Below are positions 53,844 to 64,000 of a stretch of 64,000 bases of DNA, piece by piece. The translations under genes were made by a program, and so were the position numbers. The notes under the pieces were generated by a model. It was not told where the DNA came from. It was given only the letters and a program-made list of their open reading frames with translations, and did no database searches. Origin of the DNA: Didymella arachidicola (lineage: Eukaryota > Ascomycota > Dothideomycetes > Pleosporales > Didymellaceae). Where the stretch lies: the NCBI GenBank assembly GCA_016630955.3, contig CM049992.1:930001-994000 (forward strand), read 5' to 3'. Positions within the stretch are counted from its first letter, which is position 1. Every line of letters begins with the position of its first letter.

Positions 53844-54301
53844 ATGCCTTCTCCATTTCACCAGAAGTATTCTAGTCAAAGCTACGTCGTCCCAGCAATG
53901 CCTGAAGCTCCCAAAGAGAATGCTCAGCGTCGCGGATCAGACAGCTCAATGAATGAGCCATCGTCGCCGGACGCACGTCGCAGGGTTTGTTGACCCCGGA
54001 GTTTGGCACGTTCGTATCAAGCTCATATGTTACAGTCGTCCACCGCTCAGCGATTTGGCAACCTCGAGGCGCTGAAGCGCCCACAAGATCCTGAAAGTGC
54101 AGCACGCCGTGCATCCCTGCACGACTCGTACGGGAAGCCGGGCTTCTTCGGTACGATGTGGAACAAGTCAGTCACTCTTTTTATAATATTGAGGAATGGA
54201 GGTTGACAATACATAGCTTCACCCGTGGTCCTTTGAACGCGAGCCCGCCTGCTATTCCCAAGCAGGCTGAGCCCCGAGACACGACTACCCTCCGCGGTTG
54301 A
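53844..54301 (+). CDS. Small conserved fungal protein ending in a 'GFFGTMWNNFTRGP' motif
   Basis: Exons 53844..53984, 54036..54166 and 54217..54301 (introns 51 and 50 nt) give 118 residues. The protein is polar and Ser/Arg-rich (MPSPFHQKYSSQSYVVPAMP, ENAQRRGSDSSMNEPSSPDA), with a second exon AQRFGNLEALKRPQDPES. The conserved-looking core is KPGFFGTMWNN-FTRGP, and the last intron falls inside the second Asn codon of that core. I recall similar short proteins in many ascomycetes with this aromatic motif, but no function that I can state with confidence. An in-frame ATG 49 codons upstream exists; the preceding sequence looks like leader. Confidence 0.65.
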
Positions 54302-54805
54302 GGGCGAATAGCAAGGCTCGCTCACCCCAATCTCTGAGTAGAGGATGAGCCCCCCCGGTCTTAAAGTTGTGCCAACAGTATGTATGTTGAAGTATCGGCC
54401 GCTCGCAAGTCGTTATTGGGGTACTATGTAGCGATCATTGGTCATATTTATGTACGATATTCCTCAATGATGACTATGTCCAAGCCTATGCATCTTCAGA
54501 AACGTGATGTATCGGATGTCTGAACATTCGTTAAAGTGTGGAGCCCGAACGATGCGGGGAGAGAGATGTTGATGATTGGCCCATCCAAAGTCGCGAACGG
54601 TGACGTTGCTGCTTCTCCGACACGTTGGGAACAGCAGTTCGACCGAAATGCAGCTAGCCCACAGTCTTCAGTACAAACGCGCGTAACAACCCCGCGTCAG
54701 TATTATCAGACAGCAGCTACTTCGACGCTCGCTTTTCGAGGGAAACGCTCTTGAACCCACATCTACACAGCGCCATCCGCCCAAAAAGTCGCCGGGCACC
54801 ACACT
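54302..54805. other. Intergenic, about 500 bp
   Basis: This interval lies between two plus-strand genes. It presumably holds a 3' UTR and the use1 promoter. Nothing else is seen. Confidence 0.5.
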
Positions 54806-55767
54806 ATGGCTGCGACAAGGTCACGATCACCGCCAGGGTACCCTGATCCAGCTCCAATAAATCTTACACGGCTGCTGTCAAGACTGGAGCTGACTGTCCT
54901 AATCGAACCTTCACCGCAGCTCAGGACGTCGCACTACGAGCGAGCACGCGTCAGTGCAGTATGTGCATCCACCGCTTCGGAAAGCTGGCTGGCAGCTTTG
55001 CTGACCTAGTATAGAATGTCGAGCACGCACGCACCCTTCTTCTCAGTCTTGAACATTCAGCCTCAACAATAGCATCGAAATCGAAGAAATCAGCATTACA
55101 GGCCGATCTACAGCAGAAGCGCGAGACGATCAAGCAGTTGAACCAACGGCTATATGAGCTCAGTCAGTTAGACGACTCGGCGTCAGAGGCTTCGGCGGAC
55201 TCTGAGGACGAAGATGAGGATCAATTTCCCTCGTATGCGCCAAGGATCAAGACACAAGATGGGATAGACATCACATTGAAGGAGGGAGAGGGCAACGATG
55301 CGCTTCAGAACGCAGCACGGAATCTCACTACACAAATGCGACGGAGAGGACGAGCACAAGAGGCTGAAGGGGCCCAGGCTGCATCAGGGAACTCGTTGTT
55401 TCCCTCCAAGGCTACTGCAACAACGGGCAATCCTTCGCTGGCGCAAACTGAAGCGCTGCTTTCGCATGACCGTAATGAGCAAGAGAACCTCACAGAAAGC
55501 CTTCTCAAGATGGCGAAACAACTCAAAGCACAGTCGGTGCACTTCAGTAACACTCTGGACAGCGACAAGGGCGTAGTCGATCGAGCGGTGTCAGGGCTGG
55601 ACAAGAACCAAATCAACATGGATGCTGCCAGTCAGAGAATGGGCACACTTAGGCGAATGACAGAAGGCAAGGGCTGGTGGGATCGTATGAAGCTGTACGC
55701 TATCATCGGCGGGCTCTGGTTGATTGCGTTCCTCATCGTCTTCGTGGGGCCCAAGATACGATTTTGA
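54806..55767 (+). CDS. use1: Use1-type SNARE of the endoplasmic reticulum
   Basis: This tail-anchored SNARE acts in Golgi-to-ER retrograde transport together with Sec20, Ufe1 and Sec22. Exons 54806..54958 and 55015..55767 (56-nt intron, GTATGT..ATAG) give 301 residues. The N-terminal region (INLTRLLSRLELTVL) and helix (HARTLLLSLEHSASTIA, LQQKRETIKQLNQRLYELSQ) match the family. An acidic linker follows. The SNARE motif spans about EALLSHDRNEQENLTESLLK to DAASQRMGTLRRM, with a central aspartate (VSGLDKNQINMD). The C-terminal membrane anchor is LYAIIGGLWLIAFLIVFVGP, ending KIRF. Confidence 0.88.
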
Positions 55768-56081
55768 GCTTACAGCACGCCGACTTTGCTTTGGTAATGT
55801 CTACAGTAACAATATACCCGAGCGTTGCACAACAATGCCAGCCTTCCCACTTGCGGTGCATCTAGCCACACACACAGCCCGACGGCCTTGCCGAGTGCAG
55901 GTGGGATCGCAAATAATCGCACGCACCCCGGCGATCTGGGCCCTGCGCAAGCTCACTTTCAACCGCTTTAGCGCCGAAATGATCATCAAGCTGCCCAGCT
56001 GTGTAATAACAACACATCCTCACATCCTCCCCTCCACACAGATATCAATACCAGACACCTTGGTTTTGGAGTCGCTGCGAT
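55768..56081. other. Intergenic, 314 bp
   Basis: This is a short spacer between two plus-strand genes. Nothing is seen. Confidence 0.5.
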
Positions 56082-56899
56082 ATGGCCGCCATGGAAATGA
56101 TGTCGATGGGCTCGCGCTGTAAGATGTCGCCCAATTGGATATGGACTCGCTCTGACAGTCGCCAGCGCTCAACCACTCCAATAGCGATGCTGAAGCAGAA
56201 TATGACCGTCTCCGCGATCTTGCCCGCCAGGAAGCCGCAAAGCGCAGCTCTTGCTTTGACCGCGCACACCAAGCCTACGAGTCCGGCGACGGCGGTCGCG
56301 CTCACGAGCTCTCAGAGGAAGGAAAACAACATGCTGCCAAAATGGAGCAGTACAACCGACAAGCGCGCGATTACATCTTCCGCGAGAATAATGCAAACGG
56401 GCGCGTCCAGGGCGACACAATTGATCTGCACGGCCTCTTCGTGGAGGAAGCAGAGGACGTGCTCGAAGAACGCATCAAAGCCGCACGAAGCAGAGGCGAA
56501 GACCATCTTCATGTCATCGTCGGCAAGGGCAATCACTCGCGCAACCATGTCCAGAAAATCAAACCCCGTGTCGAGCAGGTCTGCCGCGAATTGGGGCTTC
56601 AATACCAGACTGAGGAGAACGAGGGCAGGATCTACGTTAATTTGCAGGGCGGCGCCGTGCACCAGATGCCGCCTCCGCCGCAGCATCCGCAGTACAATGG
56701 CGGAGGGTATCCTGGACAGCACGGTGGTCAGCAGCATGGTGGTCAACAACAGCATGCTGGGCAGAACTATGGTCAGCAGCATGGCGGACAGCACCAGAAC
56801 CAGAATAATCAGAACAACCAGAACGATGAGATCGAGCAGATGGTCCGTAAGGGGCTGCCCAAGCTGCTTAAGAAACTGGGCTGCTGTAATGTTATGTAG
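56082..56899 (+). CDS. DUF1771-Smr domain protein
   Basis: This protein has an Smr nuclease-type domain preceded by DUF1771, as in fungal and animal proteins linked to RNA cleavage or nucleic-acid binding. Exons 56082..56118 and 56166..56899 join over a 47-nt intron (GTAAGA..CCAG), giving 256 residues. DUF1771 is AEAEYDRLRDLARQEAAKRS through AHELSEEGKQHAAKM. The Smr domain follows: DTIDLHGLFVEEAEDVLEER with the DLHG motif, then HLHVIVGKGNHSRNHVQKIK with the GKG loop. The C-terminus is a Gly/Gln/His-rich disordered stretch ending LLKKLGCCNVM, and that CC-containing end could be lipid-modified. The splice was chosen because only this acceptor keeps the frame, so the first 12 residues are less certain. 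Confidence 0.87.
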
Positions 56900-58339
56900 G
56901 ACTGCGATGATACCCTGGGTCTTTTGAATGGATGGTGTGTACATAGTGTATCTAATGAATATCTGTCGACAACAATGCTACTTTAGATGTTGCTCTATTG
57001 AAGTTGTGGAGAGGGTGTTGAAGCGTGTTGTGGACCGCACGGCGGTAGCAAGGACTACCCGGGTTCATGCACACAGTGCCAATACTTGATAGACCTGCCT
57101 GTTGTAGCAACTGCGAAGCCGACGGAAAGGTGAACTTTCGCCCTCAGACGACGTGTGGGGGTATGGAGGGCCCGTGATCTAGTACCATGTTTTCTAGTCG
57201 TCGCGGTTCACTGGGTGGTTGCTGTATGAGCTCGTCATAACAAAGATACCCGTCTTATTTCGACAAGGCGTCGTTGAGGTGGGTGGTTTTGTATGATAAG
57301 GCAAGGTGGCATGATTGTGTAGTGACGCTATAGTTTACTGAACAAGCCGATTCCAGTACAGTATAGTGTTATCGTCGGCGTCTTCGGTTTAAAACTTTAG
57401 GAGTGGTGCGCATCCTAAAGAAGGATAACAGAGGGGACCCAGCTTATACCATGGTACAGGAAACGGGGCTGCGGCGCTCTTACAACACGACTTTGGAGCG
57501 TGAGGAGTCAGGGTTCCATACTATGGTGAATTTTCGGGCTACTGTTGGGCTTTGCGTGGATTACTTGTGTGTCTTTTGAATGTGTTGGTCGCACTGTTCT
57601 TTCTCGTTGACACACAAGTTTTCAATGTTTTCCATTCATGTTTGTGTGCTGCAACTCACCTCTACCTTATATTCGATACTCTCGTGTACATTTATATGCT
57701 GTACGCTCGACTAGAAAGGCGGGTTTTGTAGTAGCGGGGTTATGGGACAGATGAACAAGAGGAAAGTGGATGGTCGTCATGATGCCTGTTCCGGCTTAGG
57801 GTGGTCTTCAGTAGAGTTGTTACGTGTGGTATTGGTCAGAGAGAGCTTGAGCTGGTCTCCTGAGGATTGAAGCATAAGATCCTTGCGGAAAATGAAAGAG
57901 TCCTGGGTGATCCTTCCTTCCCTTTAACATGCAAGAAGAAACAGACCACGAAATTCGCCAACACGATCTAATCATTGAACTCTTTGTTTCTCTCCTGTGA
58001 CCCAAATTCGATATTTAGGCTAGGACAGTGTGGGTATGGAAACACATGAGCGCACCGTCATGATGTAACCAGTTAATACATCGTACCATATTTTCCAGTT
58101 TCAGAAGCCGTCAGAGTGGACCAGAGTGGACTGTGCCTTGAGAAGATTGTTTATAGACTTGTGCCTAACGTTCAGTCTCCCTTGCCTCCCGCGTATGGGC
58201 TCTATTGACCATGTAAGGACTGGCCGTTAGATTTCATGCCAAAACCGTCTGTCGCTACTCACCATACTTCCTGTCCTCAGAAGCTCCTCAATACGAAAAG
58301 TCACAAATAGCTCCAACTTGTAGAGTGTTGCACCTCACG
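56900..58339. other. Intergenic, 1.4 kb
   Basis: No open frame with recognisable sequence, RNA gene or repeat is seen between the Smr gene and the next plus-strand gene. Confidence 0.5.
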
Positions 58340-60037
58340 ATGTCGAATCGTCCTAGCAATGGCTCAATTGCTGAGTTGCCCGACACCCCTCATCACGCCA
58401 GGTATCGCAGTAACAGACATACGTCGGGCACCAATACACCCAACAGTAACCCAAAGGTCTCGAGCAGTCATGCAATCGGTTCCTACGTGCCCAGTAGCCA
58501 TGCTTCGAGCAACGACTGGAACATGGCAAATGAGATGGAAGAGCACACGATTTCCCGACGACCAGTCGGCCTCAACCCTTATGCCTGGGAGAGATATGCC
58601 GAAATGCTGCACCCGCAGCCACTGCCACAGGTCAAAATTGTGCAGCAACCTCCAAATACTGTTGAAAACCACACTACGATACCCAACGTTCCAAGACAGA
58701 CGCAGCACTATTACGCGCCTTCGCCTCCTTCACCTCCAGCAAATCGTCGTGGTGCTGAATTAATTCCCGACTCTGATTATGCACTACCAGCAACTCCGCT
58801 TGTAGTGCCAGATGGCGCAGTCGGGGTTGTCAAAGAGGTGACTCTCGAGCCCCAGCTGGCTAGCACCAGGTGCCGCGTTTCTTTCACGTCGAACACCCAA
58901 CCACCAGTCACCACAATTCAAGCAACAACCATACAAGCATCAACTTCAACGAATCAACTGAATACTGTGACAATTGACCAGCTCAAAGCTATCAGGTCCC
59001 GGCACGAAAGCAGATCAAGCGAGGCCCAGGGGTTTATGCAGAGCGACTTTGCCCCTCAGAACGACACCATCAATACATCAGGCACCAAGATTTCACGTAG
59101 AAGTTCTTTCAGAATATCTGTTCGAAATGCTGCACAAGGTTTTCTGACTGCTTTACGCTTGGGAGAGCCTCCAGTGGAATTCAAAGCAGATGATACCTTT
59201 GCTTACTGGAAGACATACCTTTCCGAGATCAATCAGAAACAAGATAACATGGAAGATGCTTTTGACCCCTTCCAGGATACGATAGAAGAGGCTTTCGACA
59301 CCAAGTACAAGGATTTTTTGGGCGAAGGAAAGTTTCTGATCGACGACAAAGAGGAAGCCGAGTCGCCAGCAGAAGTCGCTAGAGAGCTGCTAGACCTGGA
59401 GGCAGCAGTCATACCAACGACGGACGCCGAGACCTGGCTCGCGCACAGGAAGGCCGAAGAGTCTTTCTCAGAAGTTCGTGATGCCTACACAGGCAGTGCC
59501 AGACGCCAACTTTCCGTTTCCGAACTGGTAGTCCACCCACCAAAGCCCAGGACTTACCCTGTTGGTCCGGACGTACTGAGAGAACCTCTTTGTCGAGCAT
59601 GCTCAACACCTTGTCCTACCAATACAATATCTGTACCGCAATCGGTGGGAATACATTCTGTCGAGCTAGATTCTGTTGAGGATGATCAGTACTACTCTAC
59701 ACCAGAGCCAGCTGAGAGCCCCGAGCCTGAGGCGGAAGTGGAGGTTGATCAGCCAAAGCCTCCGAAGCTTCCTTCGTCCAGATTACCTCGAGCTGCATCA
59801 GTGGACCGCAGTGGAGTATCAACCTCACGTTGGACATCACCAGATCGCCGACAGAGTACTGCACCGTCGGTTGGAGGGTCCACAGCGCAGCCCCGCAAAG
59901 ACTCTGTTCAGACTGGTCCCCATATCGAGCCTGCCGTAAAGCCTCATGGAGACCATCCTGCGCAGTCTCGCGCGCCATCCCAAGACTCGGAGAGGTATGC
60001 AAAGATTCAAAACATGGATCGTCAGCGGTGGAATTAA
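58340..60037 (+). CDS. Unrecognised 565-residue, largely disordered protein
   Basis: This is a single open exon from the first ATG (58340, MSNRPSNGSIAELPDTPHHA) to TAA. I do not recognise it. The N-terminal 270 residues are Ser/Thr/Pro/Asn-rich, with a short ordered-looking piece (GLNPYAWERYAEMLHPQPLP). A basic segment (SRRSSFRISVRNAAQGFLTA) precedes an acidic helical block (FAYWKTYLSEINQKQDNMED, EEAFDTKYKDFLGEGKFLID). A cysteine pair pattern (LCRACSTPC) lies near residue 415. The tail is Pro/Ser/Glu-rich with many SP sites. No signal peptide or membrane segment is seen. Composition and length support a real fungal gene, possibly a scaffold or regulatory protein, but function is unknown. Confidence 0.7.
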   Translation: MSNRPSNGSIAELPDTPHHARYRSNRHTSGTNTPNSNPKVSSSHAIGSYVPSSHASSNDWNMANEMEEHTISRRPVGLNPYAWERYAEMLHPQPLPQVKIVQQPPNTVENHTTIPNVPRQTQHYYAPSPPSPPANRRGAELIPDSDYALPATPLVVPDGAVGVVKEVTLEPQLASTRCRVSFTSNTQPPVTTIQATTIQASTSTNQLNTVTIDQLKAIRSRHESRSSEAQGFMQSDFAPQNDTINTSGTKISRRSSFRISVRNAAQGFLTALRLGEPPVEFKADDTFAYWKTYLSEINQKQDNMEDAFDPFQDTIEEAFDTKYKDFLGEGKFLIDDKEEAESPAEVARELLDLEAAVIPTTDAETWLAHRKAEESFSEVRDAYTGSARRQLSVSELVVHPPKPRTYPVGPDVLREPLCRACSTPCPTNTISVPQSVGIHSVELDSVEDDQYYSTPEPAESPEPEAEVEVDQPKPPKLPSSRLPRAASVDRSGVSTSRWTSPDRRQSTAPSVGGSTAQPRKDSVQTGPHIEPAVKPHGDHPAQSRAPSQDSERYAKIQNMDRQRWN

Positions 60038-61715
60038 AGCCGAAAAGTGAAACCTTCGCTTGACCTTCACTGGAGTCCAATTACCAGGTACAAGACTCAG
60101 GAATCCGTGTTGGCTGCATCGAATCACGGCAGCTCCATGATTCTTAGCCTTCGCCTTGGAATTAGACAGCGCATGCCTCAGACGCATCACTAAGTTTCTC
60201 GTTCCTCTGCCTCAAGCGATTCTCCCTCCTTTGACGGAGGCTCGACGCGCGACTCTCATTTGCTGGAATTGCCCATGAGTTTAAGTCTTCCAGTTGGCTT
60301 TGGAAGTTCAGGAATGACGGGGCAGTCGGTGACTTTGGTAATGAGGAAGCCGGATGAAACCATTCGTACCGATATCCCTGCGCAGCACCCTTGGAATTTG
60401 AGACCTTAGCGAGCTATAGATAGTAGTGGGAATGGAGCCATGTTTCTCGAAATGCTGCAAAGACATGGCCACCACGCTGCTTGAAAGCTTTGAATAGGAT
60501 TCCACCGCAGAGCTGTTTGCCTGTTGTGACTTGCGTGACGTGAGACGCTCAAAACGCCGCCACGACATGCATCTTGCTGCAGCGTGACAAAATATCGGGT
60601 CTCCTGACCACAGGCAGACTTGCCTGGGCAGAAGTCGAACGCTCAAAATTTGATCATTTGGTCAATCGTCGTTACATCGTAGGGCTAGTAGATGCAGACC
60701 GTAGCACCTAACTTCAATCCCAGATTTCCACGAGCCGTGGGCAACCTGGCGAGTACTCATGTTAATATTCCTAAATCCACGCCGATGTGCCAGTCAGAGT
60801 CTCACTTGTGATACATCCGGGCGAATGACGATTAAGATCGCGCCAGCACTGCAAGGAAGGGTTCGGTCGCAGCAGCGGCCCGTCAGGCAGAAACCTTATT
60901 GGTGAATGGGTGGTGATGACGTCACCAGATGAACAACAACATTTGAGACAGCACGAATTATTGGAAGTATTGTTGACAGTCTGTGACCTGCCAGAAAGGA
61001 TGAATTTGGCTCATGATCTTGCTTGCTCTTTTGGTGCGTGTAGAGAGGAAGCGCTTTCTGTAACATAACCTTGAACCCCTCTGCCCAAGGCTACCTAGGT
61101 ATGATCTACCTAGGTACAGGTGCATACGCACCTACCGTCTTGCAGTACAGCGGGAAATTTTCAACAATGTAGCATCTGCCAACCACTTCAACTGCTATCT
61201 ATACAGCTCTTGTCGCATGCATAGCACGACGTTGTACGGAGGTACGTGTCTGCGCTTGTGGGCAATGCTCGCACGTGGTGCTGCAAGGCTGTTATTTACC
61301 CCACAAAATTACACCAGTTCATGTCTAGCCCCGAACATTCTCACAGTGGGATTATCATGGCTTCCTGCAGATCATCATTGCAGTTGCAGACATCTTCGCA
61401 GCAGTCAGACACTGCATTTCACGTAGGGTTTCTGTTAACAACCTAATTCGGTAGCTGCGTTACACGACCGGTCATCCGCACCCGTTTGCCTGCATATCTC
61501 CGGCTATGGCACCCTCAAGTGTACCGGACGCACTCGTGACGAATTGTAAGATCACCAACGATCCCAGATTCCCGTGGAACCCTTGCCACGTATCTTCGTG
61601 GATTCCGCGGTTATGCTGATCATAACGAGCAAGGGCTAACTAAGGACCATGTTTAGTGGGCTATATAGAGCAGACATGGCTTCCTCAATACAATGGGTCC
61701 CTGACCGCTTCCGCG
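60038..61715. other. Intergenic, 1.7 kb, upstream of the GH31 gene
   Basis: No gene is recognised. It contains the paired palindromes at 61092..61116. The last part is the likely promoter and leader of the alpha-glucosidase gene. Confidence 0.5.
61092..61116. repeat. Two perfect TACCTAGGTA palindromes, 15 bp apart
   Basis: Identical 10-bp palindromes at 61092..61101 and 61107..61116 are separated by 5 bp, about 600 bp upstream of the GH31 start codon. They were read directly. They could form a symmetrical protein-binding site. Confidence 0.85.
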
Positions 61716-64000
61716 ATGCCAGCATCGACAACAGCATTCTTCCAAGGCTTATTGCTACTTGGCTCTTACTTCTTCAAATGGGGGAATGCAGTTCCCCTCA
61801 GGCGAGCAGATGATTGCCCAGGGTACAGAGCCAGCAATGTCGTGCGCAGCGAAAACAGTCTTACTGCTGACTTGAGTCTGGCTGGCGCCGCTTGCAACCT
61901 GTACAGTCCAGACTTGCAAGACTTGAAACTCTTGGCAGAATGGCAAACTGATGAGTCAATCTTTGGACGATCCGTTGACTTGGACTTATGAGAACAGACT
62001 CCCGCCTCCATGTTATGATCTACGATAAGGACGAGCAGGTCTACCAAATACCTGATTTTGTCGTACCGAGACCGGGCGGGACTTTTCGCTCAGACTCATC
62101 ATTACTGGATGTTTTTGTGGAAGAAGAGCCTTTCTCATTTACCGTCACGCGCAAGAGCAATAACGAGGTCCTCTTCAGCACGAAGGGTTCCAAGCTCATC
62201 TTCGAAACCCAGTATTTGCGTCTCAGAACATCCCTACCAGACAAACCATTTCTCTATGGCTTAGGCGAGCACACCGATTCCCTACGTTTACCGATTTCGA
62301 ATTATATCCGTACTCTGTGGGCGCGCGACTCGGGTGCAGTGCCTCTGAAAACAAACCTTTATGGAACGCACCCCATCTACTTTGAGCACCGAGCCGATTC
62401 TGGGCTATCACATGGCGTGCTCATGCTCAACAGCAATGGAATGGATATCAAGATCAATAACGATGACGGCCAGTATCTGGAGTATAACACCATCGGCGGT
62501 GTTGTTGATCTGTACTTTATGGCTGGTCCTCTGCCATTCGATGTCGCTCGCGAATACAGTGAGATCTCTGAGAAGGCTGCCATGATGCCGTACTGGGGTC
62601 TAGGCTTCCACCAGTGCAGATTTGGCTATGGAAGCATTGGCGAGGTTGCAGCTGTCGTTGCCAATTACAGTGCTGCAGGTATTCCGCTCGAGACAATGTG
62701 GACTGACATTGACTACATGGACAAGTACAAAGTCTTCACTCTGGGCGAAAGGTTCCCGCTCAACGAAGTCCAGGATCTTATTAATGATCTGCACACCAAA
62801 AACCAACATTACATTGTCATGGTTGACCCGGCCGTCGCCGTTCAAGATTACCCAGCTTATAACAGAGGTGTCGAAGCTGGTGCTTTTCTCAAGAACAGCG
62901 CTGGTGATCCTTGGAAAGGCGAGGTCTGGCCAGGTACTACTGCCTTTCCAGATTGGTTTGCGCCAAACACGCCGAGCTACTGGGACAACGAATTTGCTTC
63001 ATTCTTCAATAAAGATACTGGCGTTGACATCGACGCACTCTGGATTGACATGAACGAGCCGTCTTCGTTCTGCAACTTTCCATGCGACCAGAAGAAGGCA
63101 ACTACGGCTGCTCAATCCAACATTGTCAGCATTCAATCCAGGCAGTCCAACGGGAACAAGAAAGGTCTGCCAAACCGTGATCTTCTTTGCCCTGAGTACG
63201 AAATCAAGAATGATGCAGGCAGCCTCAGCAACAAGACTGCACAGACTGACCTAATCCACTCGGGAGGCTGGACCGAGTACGATACCCACAACCTGTATGG
63301 GACCATGATGAGCGAGGCGAGTCGCAACAGCGTGCTCAAGCAGCGCCCCGATAAGCGCCCTATGATCATCACGCGCAGCACCTTCGTTGGTGCTGGCAGC
63401 TATGTCGGTCATTGGCTCGGGGACAACGTTTCTACTTGGGATCAGTACATTACGTCCATCCGTCATCTCCTCCAGTTCGTCTCTTTCTTTCAGATTCCGA
63501 TGGTATGTTTCCAGGTCCACGCCCGGTTCCTTTAAACTAACACATCATAGGCAGGTGCCGACGTGTGCGGTTTCCTCAACGATGTCACCGAGGACTTGTG
63601 CGCACGCTGGACTGTATTGGGTGCCTTCTACCCGTTCTACAGGAACCACAATGTGGCTGGCGCGAGGTCTCAAGAAGCCTATCGTTGGGCGTCAGTTACT
63701 GCAGCTGCGAAGAAGGCTATCGACCTTCGGTACAGACTCCTGGACTACATCTACACGGCTATGCACAAGCAGACCGTCGACGGTACACCCATGCTGGCGC
63801 CTCTTTGGTAAGTATAAGTCTCGTTTGCATGATGCTTGGCTCACTACATGTAGGATGCATTACCCCAAGGATGCCAACACATACGCTATCGAGACACAGT
63901 TCTTCTTTGGCCCGTCTCTTATGATTAATCCGGTGATACAGGAGGGATCATCGTCCGTTTCCTTCTATGTACCAAGCGGGGTCTGGTATGACCTATTCAC
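61716..64000 (+). CDS. Secreted GH31 alpha-glucosidase, C-terminus cut by window edge
   Basis: This is a secreted glycoside hydrolase family 31 enzyme, probably an alpha-glucosidase releasing glucose from maltose- or starch-type substrates. Exons 61716..61954, 61993..63502, 63551..63807 and 63854 onward give about 718 residues before the edge. The N-terminus has a hydrophobic signal-like segment (FFQGLLLLGSYFF), then CPGYRASNV. Landmarks are KPFLYGLGEHTDSLRLPISN, PYWGLGFHQCRFGYGS, TMWTDIDYMDKYKVFTLGE and DALWIDMNEPSSF (nucleophile Asp). Others are RPMIITRSTFVGAGSYVGHW, LGDN (acid/base Asp) and GADVCGFLNDVTEDLCARW. The first intron is only 38 nt with a weak GTCAAT donor, chosen because it alone keeps the frame. 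The C-terminal beta domains lie outside the window. Confidence 0.93.

Noticed and set aside
1..64000. CRISPR arrays, bacterial operons, phage or inserted prokaryotic islands
   Set aside because: Spliced fungal genes throughout; no regularly spaced repeats with unique spacers and no prokaryotic-type gene runs.
1..64000. Secondary-metabolite or other multigene cluster
   Set aside because: No polyketide synthase, peptide synthetase, terpene cyclase or cluster-type P450/transporter set; the acyl-CoA ligase stands alone.

Overview
The window is about 64 kb of nuclear DNA from a filamentous ascomycete (Pezizomycotina). Many genes carry introns of 38-110 nt with GT..AG ends, often with a CTAAC/CTGAC-like branch site. 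Nearly every recognised gene is a single-copy fungal housekeeping or regulatory gene. The set (Egh16/GAS-type secreted protein, SUN protein, APSES regulator, fungus-specific small families) fits a Dothideomycete best, but that class-level call is inference. I saw no RIP-degraded transposon, rRNA, tRNA or CRISPR array. Most gene models below were rebuilt exon by exon from splice signals and reading frame.

0-10 kb: an Atg22 vacuolar permease cut by the left edge (-), a SET/MYND protein (+), an MFAP1 splicing factor (-), two tandem members of one small fungal '2EXR/DUF7730-like' family (-, -), and mitochondrial ribosomal protein uL15m (+). 10-20.6 kb: gene-poor. About 6.5 kb without a convincing gene precedes a Clg1/Pho80-type cyclin (+), and 2 kb of intergenic DNA follows it. 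20.6-27.2 kb: PP2A activator PTPA (-), the DNA-binding MBF subunit Mbp1/Res type (-), complex I subunit NDUFB7 (+, head-to-head with MBF), and a 4-coumarate-CoA-ligase-like enzyme with a peroxisomal C-terminus (-).

27-34 kb: accessory in character. It has short tandem repeats, an unrecognised candidate gene, a secreted Egh16-like protein with several Kex2-type sites, and a decayed relative of the 2EXR-like genes. The lysine methyltransferase EFM7 (-) closes it. 35-48 kb: a copper-fist transcription factor with a 41-nt first exon (+), a SUN-family wall protein (-), Bzz1 (F-BAR/C1/2xSH3, -) with an apparent one-base frameshift in exon 2, the RNA helicase Dbp5 (+), and a glutathione-peroxidase-like peroxiredoxin with an optional mitochondrial leader (-). 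48-64 kb: a C2H2 regulator with a long upstream region (-), a small conserved protein (+), the ER SNARE Use1 (+), a DUF1771-Smr protein (+), an unrecognised 565-residue disordered protein (+), and a secreted GH31 alpha-glucosidase cut by the right edge (+).

The genes are independent units, not a biosynthetic cluster. I found no convincing new multigene system. The most useful points are the rebuilt models (copper-fist, EFM7, Bzz1, C2H2 regulator, NDUFB7, acyl-CoA ligase), the Bzz1 frameshift, the divergent Egh16-like protein, and the decayed 2EXR-like copy.
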